Shown here: in pieces, positions 1 through 6,560 of the stretch
Layout of the letters: each line of letters opens with the position of its first letter
Numbering within the stretch: the first letter of the stretch is position 1
Notes under the pieces: generated by a model
Database searches by the model: none
The model's input: the letters and a program-made list of their open reading frames with translations, nothing else
What the model was told of the DNA's origin: nothing
Translations under genes and position numbers: made by a program
Origin: JAKPQD01 sp029572965
GTDB lineage: Bacteria; Bacteroidota; Bacteroidia; Bacteroidales; DTGW01
NCBI GenBank assembly: GCA_035374585.1
Contig: DAOSPF010000017.1
Location: 1 to 52,516 of the forward strand
DNA: 52,516 bases
Direction of reading: 5' to 3'

Positions 1-1
1 T

Positions 2-1594
2 CAAACATATTACGACTCTAATGGTGATGGCATAGGCGACTTGCAAGGTATCATCCAAAAGCTTGATTATATCAAAAGTTTGGGAGTTGACGCAATATGG
101 ATCAACCCATTTTTCGAATCCCCATTTTGTGATGCAGGCTATGACATATCTGACTATTACAAAGTAGCCCCCCGATATGGCACCAACGAAGATGCCAAAC
201 GCCTTTTCGACGAAGCCCACAAAAGAGGGCTGAAGATCCTTTTCGATTTCGTGGCCAGCTATACCTCTATGGAACACCCATGGTTTAAAGCCTCTGCCAG
301 ACAAGACACCAACAAATATACCAATTGGTACATCTGGTCAGACAACGTATGGATGAACCCTCCTAAAGAATACCTCGATGCCTTTATAAAAGGCTATGGT
401 ACCCGCAATGGACAATACATGCGCAACTTCTATTATTGCCAACCTGCGCTGAACTACGGTTTTGCCTTGCCCGACACCAATTACAAATGGCAACTTACCA
501 TCAATCACCCCGATGTACTGAGCTTACGCGAAGAAATGAAAAATGTAGTACGTTTTTGGATGAACATGGGCGCTGACGGGTTCAGGGCCGACATGGCAGG
601 GGCTATGGTAAAATCTGCCAATGTTGACGGAAATCCGCAGTTTTTCAACACTCACGAAGATGGCACAAAAAAGTTTTGGCAAGAAATACGCCAAATCTTG
701 AAAAAAGATTACCCTGAAGCCTTTATGGTAGCCGAATGGTCATACCCTATTGCAGCTCTCGACGGTTGCTTCCATGCCGACTTTTTCCACTGGTTTGATG
801 GCTATAACGACCTTTTCCAGAAAGAAAGCTGGCGTATCCTCAACGGATATTCGCAAGGACACAGCTACTTTGACATTGAAGGCAAAGGCAACATCACCCA
901 TTTTCTCGAAAAATACATGGAGCAATACAATGCCACCAAAGGCAAAGGATATATCAGCCTGCCACTTGGCAACCACGACAATGCACGCCTTGGCAACAAA
1001 CGTAGCGATGACGACCTCGAAATTATTTATGCCTTTGGGCTCACTATGCCCGGAGTACCCTTTATCTATTATGGCAACGAAATAGGTATGCGCCAACTTC
1101 CCGTTACCTGGCCACAAGTAGAAGGTGCATATCGGCCACGGAACGGAGCTCGTACCCCAATGCAATGGAATAACAACAAAAACCTCGGCTTTTCTACAGC
1201 CGAAGCCAATAAGTTATATCTGCCCGTGGACACCGCAACAAATGCCCCAAATGTTGAAGCTCAGGATAAAAACCCAAATTCATTATTGAACCGTACGCGT
1301 AACCTGATAAAACTGAAGAAGTCAGAACCAGCACTTGCCAATTATGCCGAATTTATCCCTTTGTACGCTAAAGAAAACACCTATCCGTTTATCTATGCAA
1401 GAGCTAAAGACAAAGACGTAGTTTTGGTAATGCTCAACCCCTCTGGCAAAGAGGTTACAGCTGAGTTTGACCTCAACATAAAATATGCAAAAACTGTTGT
1501 TTTGGCTGGCAAAACTCTTAAGCTCAAGAAAAACGGACAAAAAGTGTCTGTAACTATGCCCGGACAAAGCTATTCTATTGTAAAACTGCAATAA
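2..1594 (+). CDS. GH13 alpha-amylase family glycosidase, 5'-truncated by the window edge
   Basis: The reading frame is open from base 2, so the true start lies upstream; 530 residues are visible. It begins inside the first barrel strand region (SNGDGIGDLQGI) typical of oligo-1,6-glucosidase and trehalose-synthase-like GH13 enzymes, which cut or rearrange alpha-glucosidic bonds. Visible catalytic motifs: GFRAD with the nucleophile Asp at visible residue 197, VAEW with the acid/base Glu at 245, and GNHDN with the transition-state Asp at 326. A GARTPMQW motif near residue 383 is typical of alpha-glucosidase-like subfamilies. The last roughly 80 residues form the usual C-terminal beta domain. Odd feature: conserved region I, normally DxVxNH, reads DFVASY here (residues 82-87), so Asn and His are replaced by Ser and Tyr. 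Exact substrate is not determinable. Confidence 0.9.
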   Translation, partial: QTYYDSNGDGIGDLQGIIQKLDYIKSLGVDAIWINPFFESPFCDAGYDISDYYKVAPRYGTNEDAKRLFDEAHKRGLKILFDFVASYTSMEHPWFKASARQDTNKYTNWYIWSDNVWMNPPKEYLDAFIKGYGTRNGQYMRNFYYCQPALNYGFALPDTNYKWQLTINHPDVLSLREEMKNVVRFWMNMGADGFRADMAGAMVKSANVDGNPQFFNTHEDGTKKFWQEIRQILKKDYPEAFMVAEWSYPIAALDGCFHADFFHWFDGYNDLFQKESWRILNGYSQGHSYFDIEGKGNITHFLEKYMEQYNATKGKGYISLPLGNHDNARLGNKRSDDDLEIIYAFGLTMPGVPFIYYGNEIGMRQLPVTWPQVEGAYRPRNGARTPMQWNNNKNLGFSTAEANKLYLPVDTATNAPNVEAQDKNPNSLLNRTRNLIKLKKSEPALANYAEFIPLYAKENTYPFIYARAKDKDVVLVMLNPSGKEVTAEFDLNIKYAKTVVLAGKTLKLKKNGQKVSVTMPGQSYSIVKLQ

Positions 1595-1610
1595 ACTTTT
1601 TAGATAATTG

Positions 1611-1645
1611 AAAAGGTGGTTAAACAATTGTGCAACCACCTTTTT
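1611..1645 (+). terminator. Rho-independent terminator after the GH13 gene
   Basis: An 11-base stem AAAAGGTGGTT pairs with AACCACCTTTT across a 12-base loop and ends in a T run, 16 bases past the GH13 stop codon. Confidence 0.85.
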
Positions 1646-1683
1646 CATTTAAAATCAACAATTTATATTTTCTTTCTTGATTC

Positions 1684-1718
1684 TTGACTCTAAAAATCTC
1701 TTAAAAAAAATATCTTTG
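1684..1718 (+). promoter_or_regulatory. Putative Bacteroidota promoter of the SiaC-like gene
   Basis: TATCTTTG at 1711-1718 fits the Bacteroidota -7 consensus TAnnTTTG and lies 22 bases before the ATG. A TTG at 1684-1686 could be the -33 element, but the 24-base spacing is a little long. Confidence 0.4.
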
Positions 1719-1740
1719 TATAAACATAAAAACTCAAACT

Positions 1741-2118
1741 ATGGAACCTTTACGACAAGAAAAAACCAAATCGACACCTGAAATCAATTTTGATAAATCG
1801 CAGGAAATATTTGAAATCAAAGGATGGTCAAAGCCTGAAAATACACTTGAGTTTTACGAACCTGTATTAAGCTGGTTGACAGAATATTCTGCTCAACCCA
1901 ATCCGAATACAGTTTTCAACTTTAATCTGGATTATTTCAATAGTTCCACTTCTAAAATTATCCTTAATATTATCCGTGTCCTGGAAGCTATTCCCCAGAA
2001 CGGCCAAAAGCTTGAAATAAACTGGTATTATAACGATGAAGACAACCTCGAAGCTGGCGAAGCTTACAAAAGCCTGACGGAAGTACCATTCAATTGTATT
2101 AAAACATCTGGTAACTAA
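1741..2118 (+). CDS. SiaC-like regulatory phosphoprotein (DUF1987)
   Basis: A 125-residue soluble protein without signal peptide or membrane segment. The pattern TPEINFD near the N terminus, the LDYFNSSTSK segment (residues 64-72) and the C-terminal NWYYNDED followed by LEAGE are characteristic of the DUF1987/SiaC family. In Pseudomonas SiaC is phosphorylated on a Thr in the equivalent Y-F-N-S-S-T segment by kinase SiaB and dephosphorylated by SiaA, and the unphosphorylated form activates a diguanylate cyclase. Candidate phospho-acceptors here are Ser68, Ser69 and Thr70. No SiaA, SiaB or GGDEF partner is in this window, so its partners are unknown. The gene is flanked by a terminator upstream and a separate regulated promoter downstream, so it is probably monocistronic. 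Confidence 0.8.
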   Translation: MEPLRQEKTKSTPEINFDKSQEIFEIKGWSKPENTLEFYEPVLSWLTEYSAQPNPNTVFNFNLDYFNSSTSKIILNIIRVLEAIPQNGQKLEINWYYNDEDNLEAGEAYKSLTEVPFNCIKTSGN

Positions 2119-2144
2119 TCAATTTTTATTAACTTTCAAATAAA

Positions 2145-2211
2145 TTCACCCTTTCTTTTGTCCGATTCGGATACAAAAAACATTTTTGTGGCCGCACTTC
2201 ATATAATTTTG
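2145..2211 (+). promoter_or_regulatory. Promoter of the LytS-type kinase gene with a 29-nt element shared with the efflux operon
   Basis: The -7 box TAATTTTG is at 2204-2211, 18 bases before the ATG. A 29-nt element at 2145-2173, with core CTTTTGTCCGATTCGG, is matched at about 22 of 29 positions by 4907-4935 ahead of the efflux operon. Element start to -7 box is 59 bases here and 60 there. This places the element where an activator would bind. Binding by the adjacent LytTR regulator is an inference. Confidence 0.55.
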
Positions 2212-2228
2212 TAATACATTTATATTTT

Positions 2229-3269
2229 ATGAAGTCGAAGTATCCAGTCGGTAAATTGATCAGATTCAACTTTTGGCTCACAGCTTATTTCTTTTTGCTG
2301 GGATTTGTCACTACAATGGCCGGCGTTGGACTGAGCGGCCTGCACGAAGCTATTTCAAGGGCTTCGTTCGGGGCATTGCTTTTATCTCTAAATGCCTTTA
2401 CAAACCTGGGCTTGTTATTAGCCTTTGAGCTGGATGTTATTGAAAATAAGAATAAACACAAAACAAGGTTTCTGGCAACCAGTATTATTCTTAACTCTAT
2501 TATATACCTGACAGTAACTATATTAAATTCAATGGTATTTGGCCATAAGCTACATACATTTACCATTATCATAACGGTTATCTTAAGTATATTGGTCAAC
2601 ATGCTTATCCTTGCTTTGCAAAACTTTATTGTACTACACGAAGCAAAGGCCAATGCCGATATCGAAAATTCCAAACTCAGGGCAGCCAATGCTGATGCCG
2701 CCAACCAGCTTCTGCGACAGCAGATACACCCTCACTTTTTGTTCAATGCCCTTAATATCCTCAAGTCGCTTTACCGGGTGAATGCCAAGCTTGGCGAAGA
2801 ATATTTAATCCGTCTGTCGGACTTTTTGCGGGCTGCAGTTTCAAACAACAACATAAAAATTATACCTTTGAAAGAAGAACTTAAGCTTTGCCAAGATTAT
2901 CTTGAGATGCAAAAAATAAGGTTCAATAATTCACTGGAATATTCAGTTTCAATTTCAACAGAAGCATTGAACAGCGGCTATGTACCTTCATTTTCAATAC
3001 AACCCTTACTGGAAAATGCCATAAAACACAACGAACTTACCGAAGAATCACCTTTGCACATTGACATTCTGCAAGAAGGCAATTGGGTAAAAATTGTAAA
3101 TAACCTGAAACGCAAAAACACCAGCGAAACCTCTACAGGCAGTGGATTGATGAACCTTGCCGAACGATATAGGCTTCTTTCGGGCGAAGAACTTTTTATT
3201 GACGAAACTGACAAGACTTTTACGGTAAGTATTAAAATTTTAAAACAGGGAAATTCCCTGCAGAAATAG
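2229..3269 (+). CDS. LytS/YehU-type membrane sensor histidine kinase
   Basis: A 346-residue kinase. Residues 10-135 hold about four hydrophobic helices. A short coiled coil (about 137-165) leads into the His_kinase (PF06580) signature QQIHPHFLFNAL, with phospho-acceptor His169. The C terminus is a minimal HATPase_c domain with N-box PLLENAIKH and G-box GSGLMNLAERY. It should autophosphorylate and pass phosphate to the LytTR regulator 32 bases downstream; the two genes form an operon. There is no recognisable extracellular sensor domain, so the signal is probably sensed in the membrane. The promoter shares an element with the nearby RND operon, suggesting autoregulation together with control of efflux. 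Confidence 0.92.
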   Translation: MKSKYPVGKLIRFNFWLTAYFFLLGFVTTMAGVGLSGLHEAISRASFGALLLSLNAFTNLGLLLAFELDVIENKNKHKTRFLATSIILNSIIYLTVTILNSMVFGHKLHTFTIIITVILSILVNMLILALQNFIVLHEAKANADIENSKLRAANADAANQLLRQQIHPHFLFNALNILKSLYRVNAKLGEEYLIRLSDFLRAAVSNNNIKIIPLKEELKLCQDYLEMQKIRFNNSLEYSVSISTEALNSGYVPSFSIQPLLENAIKHNELTEESPLHIDILQEGNWVKIVNNLKRKNTSETSTGSGLMNLAERYRLLSGEELFIDETDKTFTVSIKILKQGNSLQK

Positions 3270-3301
3270 CTATTTCAGTCAAACAGAAAAACCAACGACC
3301 A

Positions 3302-4060
3302 ATGAAGATAGTTATTATAGAAGATGAAAAAATTACTGCTGACGACCTTGCCAGCACCATCATGTCTATAGAGCCTACAGCCGAGATTGTAGCCATATTA
3401 AGCTCTGTAAAAAATGCTGTTGCCTATTTTCAAAAGGCCGAAAGTCCCGATTTGATTTTTAGCGACGTACAACTGGGTGATGGCCTGAGTTTTGAAATTT
3501 TCAAAGCTGTAAATGTTTCTGCACCCATCATTTTCTGCACAGCTTATGACGAATATGCTTTGAACGCCTTTAAAACCAATAGTATTGACTATATTTTAAA
3601 ACCTTCGACAACCATCTCCATATCTGAAGCCCTCGATAAATACCGAAACCTGAAGCAATCTTTCTCAAACCAGGAAAGGCAGTATAAAACTATTATAGAA
3701 GCCCTTTTGCACCAGGCAACGCCCAAATCTAATGCCATACTGGTACATTACAAAGACAAGATAATGCCGGTCAAGACAGAAGATATAGCGCTGTTTTATA
3801 TCGAAAATGAAATTACTTATCTCCTTACTTTCGAAAACAAAAACTATTGTATCAACAAAAATCTGGAAGAGCTCGAAGATATTTGTGGCAGCCTGTTTTT
3901 TAGGGCAAACCGGCAATGTCTTGTCAACCGAAAGGCTGTCATTGACGCTTCTCATTATTTTTCTCGGAAACTATCCGTCAACATTTCTGTACCTTTTCAG
4001 GAAAAAATCCTGGTGAGCAAAGAAAAATCGCCAGCTTTTCTGAAATGGCTGGAACTGTAA
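3302..4060 (+). CDS. LytTR-family response regulator (LytR/AlgR type)
   Basis: A 252-residue protein. The N-terminal receiver has acidic residues in IIEDE, the phospho-acceptor Asp55 in FSDVQLGDG, a conserved Thr-Ala pair in CTAYDEYA and Lys in YILKP. The C-terminal LytTR DNA-binding domain covers about residues 145-250 (FRANRQCLVNRKAVI is the typical motif). It is the cognate regulator of the upstream LytS-type kinase. The 29-nt element shared by the kinase promoter and the efflux operon promoter is the best candidate target, by inference. The stop codon runs directly into a short heptamer repeat array. Confidence 0.93.
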   Translation: MKIVIIEDEKITADDLASTIMSIEPTAEIVAILSSVKNAVAYFQKAESPDLIFSDVQLGDGLSFEIFKAVNVSAPIIFCTAYDEYALNAFKTNSIDYILKPSTTISISEALDKYRNLKQSFSNQERQYKTIIEALLHQATPKSNAILVHYKDKIMPVKTEDIALFYIENEITYLLTFENKNYCINKNLEELEDICGSLFFRANRQCLVNRKAVIDASHYFSRKLSVNISVPFQEKILVSKEKSPAFLKWLEL

Positions 4061-4094
4061 ACAATTAACAATGAATAGTGAACAATGAATAATA
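4060..4094 (+). repeat. Heptanucleotide tandem array A (five units)
   Basis: Five 7-base units (AACAATT, AACAATG, AATAGTG, AACAATG, AATAATA) run without indels, beginning on the last base of the LytTR stop codon. Units resemble the reverse complement of those in the array at 4729-4906. Confidence 0.7.
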
Positions 4095-4125
4095 AAATTA
4101 AATACTTTGATGTATTAATTTTATT
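4091..4125. other. AT-only inverted repeat
   Basis: AATAAAATTAAATAC and GTATTAATTTTATT form a long A/T stem with one extra A and a 6-base loop. It has no GC-rich stem or clean T tract and could be a weak bidirectional terminator; the role is unknown. Confidence 0.35.
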
Positions 4126-4253
4126 GATGTACATAACGTAATTCGTTTTTAATTTTGAAACAAACCCTATTCTTAGATTCAATAAACTTGATTTTTTATT
4201 GCACTTTAATACTTATATTTGAATTATTCTGGACAATTTAATAAAAGTCAAAT

Positions 4254-4631
4254 ATGAGTAATGAACTTCCTAAAAAAGAAAATATACTGAGGGAGAAAAG
4301 TTATGCTTTTGCCATACGAATAGTAAAATTAGCACAACACTTAAACAACGAAAAGCATGAACACATTATTAGCAACCAAATCCTTCGAAGTGGAACTGCT
4401 ATAGGAGCTTTAGTGCGAGAAAGCGAGTTTGGCCAAAGTAAAGCCGATTTTATCAGTAAATTAAGCATTGCTCTTAAAGAAGCCAACGAAACTGACTATT
4501 GGCTTTCGTTATTAAAAGATTCATCATACCTATCAGAAAACGAATTCAACAGCATTTCTCCTGAATGCACAGAACTTATAAAACTGCTAATATCCTCCAT
4601 CAACACCGCAAAAAACAACAATAAAAAATGA
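4254..4631 (+). CDS. Four-helix-bundle protein (S23/23S rRNA-intervening-sequence protein family)
   Basis: A 125-residue, helix-rich protein matching the TIGR02436 family: FAIRIVKLAQHL in helix 1, the NQILRSGTAIGALVRES signature, and SKLSIALKEANETDYWLSLL in helix 3. Members were first noticed inside intervening sequences of 23S rRNA genes, but many are stand-alone in Bacteroidota, where their function is unknown. Some relatives are adaptors of diversity-generating retroelements (Avd), but no reverse transcriptase or variable repeat is visible here. It is preceded by about 190 bases containing heptamer array A and an inverted repeat, and its stop codon abuts heptamer array B. An inverted array of the same family lies about 100 bases further on. 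Confidence 0.88.
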   Translation: MSNELPKKENILREKSYAFAIRIVKLAQHLNNEKHEHIISNQILRSGTAIGALVRESEFGQSKADFISKLSIALKEANETDYWLSLLKDSSYLSENEFNSISPECTELIKLLISSINTAKNNNKK

Positions 4632-4651
4632 ACAGAGAACATTGAATAATA
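4631..4651 (+). repeat. Heptanucleotide tandem array B (three units)
   Basis: AACAGAG, AACATTG and AATAATA start on the last base of the TGA stop of the four-helix-bundle gene. It is too short to be certain alone, but it has the same register and composition as array A. Confidence 0.45.
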
Positions 4652-4728
4652 ATGTGACGTAACCACTAATTGTAAGGAGTTGAGCAGTATTTAACAAATT
4701 CCATAAAGAACTTTAATAAAGCAAATTA

Positions 4729-4906
4729 TTCACTTTTCATTATTCACTTTTCATTATTCACTTTTCATTATTCACTTTTCATTATTCATTNNNNNNNNNN
4801 NNNNNNNNNNNNNNNNNNNNNNNNNNNNNNNNNNNNNNNNNNNNNNNNNNNNNNNNNNNNNNNNNNNNNNNNNNNNNNNNNNNNNNNNNNTTCATTATTC
4901 ATTTAT
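4729..4906 (-). repeat. Heptanucleotide tandem array C spanning the assembly gap
   Basis: Alternating TTCACTT and TTCATTA units run in perfect 7-base register from 4729 into the N run and resume as TTCATTA, TTCATTT after it. Its reverse complement resembles arrays A and B, so it is inverted relative to them. The rest of the 4632-5023 intergenic region holds only this array, the gap and the efflux promoter. Confidence 0.85.
4791..4890. other. Assembly gap of exactly 100 N
   Basis: One hundred consecutive N inside heptamer array C. The round number suggests a default scaffold gap, so the true length of the array is unknown. Confidence 0.97.
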
Positions 4907-4974
4907 TTCACCTTCCCTTTTGTCCGTTTCGGTATCTAATCCATTTTACCTCATTTAATAACAACGGAACTTTG
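4907..4974 (+). promoter_or_regulatory. Efflux operon promoter with the shared 29-nt element
   Basis: The element at 4907-4935, core CCCTTTTGTCCGTTTCGG, repeats the one at 2145-2173. Sixty bases from its start is GAACTTTG (4967-4974), a weak -7 box that keeps TTTG but lacks TA, which suggests need for an activator. The ATG of the TolC-like gene is 50 bases downstream. Confidence 0.5.
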
Positions 4975-5023
4975 CTTCGTAATTGGAAAAATAGTCCAAA
5001 CGAAATTTTAAGAAGCAAAGAAT

Positions 5024-6430
5024 ATGGAAATCAGGTTAAAAGTATTAGCAACATTTCTTTTCGGGGCAGTATTGGCAGGAAGCTTTCAGGCTTCGGGACA
5101 AACCAAACTGAACGACATCATCAGCTATGCACTCGAACATAGCCGCGAAGTAAAAAAAGCCAACTATCAAATAGAAGAGGCTAAATATGCAAAACGAGAA
5201 GCTATAGGACATGGATTGCCACAAGTAGAAGCATCTACCAGTTATAGCAAGATGATACTGCCCGAAATAGGCATTTCGAATGAAGCAAGCCAGCAAATTG
5301 CAGGAATGGCAAATCTTTTAATTAACGAGAGTGTTACAGCAGAGCAAAGACAACAGATTACAAACAGCATATCAGGCATGCTCAACCAGCTCAACAACCT
5401 CGATGCTTTATATACCGCCAGTGCCGGTATTCAGGTAACACAGCTTATCTATAGCCAGGCATACTGGGTAGGCCTAAAAACAGCAAAAAAAGCCGAAGAA
5501 CTTTATTCGATTTTGAAAACAAAAAGCGAGGAAGATTTAATTGCTGAAGTGGCAACAGGTTATTATCAGGCAGGTTCGCTAATGTTACAATTGCAAACAG
5601 TAGATAAATCGCTCAACAACCTCAAAGAAATTCACCGTATGGTAGAATTGAGCTATCAAAACGATATGGTTAAAGAAAGCCAGGTGAACCGCCTTAAGGT
5701 TACTATTTCAAACCTTGAAGTGACAAAGCAAACCGTCCAAAATGGAATAACAATACAGCTAAACTACCTGAAAGCTTTAGCCGGTATGCCTGAAGATACT
5801 GCATTGACTATAGATACAACAAGCTTAATCAATGATTTTATCAATAATGGACATAGTTTTGATTTTAATGCTGAGAATGTCCCTGATTATCAAGCCTTGA
5901 TAAAACAAAACGAAGTATATGAACAACAAGTCAGGCTTTCAAAAGCAAAATATTATCCAACCCTTGCTGCTTTTGCAAAAATTAGCTATTCCTCGTATAA
6001 TACCGAGATGGAAATTAAAAAGTTTTCAAACACAAACACATTTGGTCTTAGCCTGACCATGCCAATCTTTGCTTCAGGTTCAGATTATGCCAAAGTAAAA
6101 CAGGCAAAATTGAAGCAAGCCCAGTTGCAGCAAGATATTTTGAAAACTAAAGATTTGCTGACAGTCAGTTACAACAATGCCTTTCTTGAATATCAGACTT
6201 CAAAGGACATGGTAACTGCTCAAAAAGAAAATAAGGACCTTGCCATGAAAGTATATCACCAAACATCACTGCAATTCCAGGAAGGAATGGCCTCTATGGC
6301 TGATTTGTTAAATGTAAATTCGGACTTCCTGCAAGCCGACAACTCTTATAACCAACAAATTTTGAAGTGCAAAACAGCCGAAATCAAGATGCTAAAAGCT
6401 TCCGGAAAATTGAAAAATATAGTTAAATGA
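5024..6430 (+). CDS. TolC-family outer membrane efflux protein
   Basis: A 468-residue outer membrane factor. The N terminus has a Sec signal peptide with probable cleavage after residue 25. Two OEP repeats follow, with long heptad-rich helices (for example KTKSEEDLIAEVATGYYQA and the C-terminal AQKENKDLAMKVYHQTSLQF plus EGMASMADLLNVNSDFLQA), as in TolC channel proteins. It should form the trimeric outer membrane exit duct for the pump encoded by the next two genes. It is the first gene of the outer-membrane factor, fusion protein and pump operon. Its TGA stop is followed at once by a 17-unit heptamer array that separates it from the fusion-protein gene. Confidence 0.93.
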   Translation: MEIRLKVLATFLFGAVLAGSFQASGQTKLNDIISYALEHSREVKKANYQIEEAKYAKREAIGHGLPQVEASTSYSKMILPEIGISNEASQQIAGMANLLINESVTAEQRQQITNSISGMLNQLNNLDALYTASAGIQVTQLIYSQAYWVGLKTAKKAEELYSILKTKSEEDLIAEVATGYYQAGSLMLQLQTVDKSLNNLKEIHRMVELSYQNDMVKESQVNRLKVTISNLEVTKQTVQNGITIQLNYLKALAGMPEDTALTIDTTSLINDFINNGHSFDFNAENVPDYQALIKQNEVYEQQVRLSKAKYYPTLAAFAKISYSSYNTEMEIKKFSNTNTFGLSLTMPIFASGSDYAKVKQAKLKQAQLQQDILKTKDLLTVSYNNAFLEYQTSKDMVTAQKENKDLAMKVYHQTSLQFQEGMASMADLLNVNSDFLQADNSYNQQILKCKTAEIKMLKASGKLKNIVK

Positions 6431-6549
6431 GAGCAAAGAACAAAGAACAAAGAACAAAGAACAAAGAGCAAAGAACAAAGAGCAAAGAACAAAGAACAAA
6501 GAGTAAAGAACAAAGAGCAAAGAACAAAGAGTAAAGAACAAAGAATAAA
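6431..6549 (+). repeat. Heptanucleotide tandem array D (17 units, consensus GARYAAA)
   Basis: Seventeen 7-base units without a single indel, starting on the base after the TolC-like stop codon. Units are mostly GAACAAA, with GAGCAAA, GAGTAAA and one GAATAAA. Variation is confined to unit positions 3 and 4. The array lies inside an operon, 11 bases before the ATG of the next gene. Confidence 0.95.
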
Positions 6550-6560
6550 AAATAATAGTC

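Noticed and set aside
740..1165. Antisense 141-codon frame within the GH13 gene.
   Set aside because: It is a shadow of a strongly conserved coding sequence.
3997..4182. A minus-strand frame with repeated I-V-H-Y-S-L-L type residues.
   Set aside because: It arises from heptamer array A and the A/T palindrome, and covers the end of the LytTR gene.
4254..4631. Diversity-generating retroelement accessory (Avd-like) system.
   Set aside because: The protein fold is compatible, but there is no reverse transcriptase, template repeat or variable repeat in the window.
6431..6549. Possible CRISPR array.
   Set aside because: Units are contiguous 7-mers without unique spacers, and no cas gene is present.
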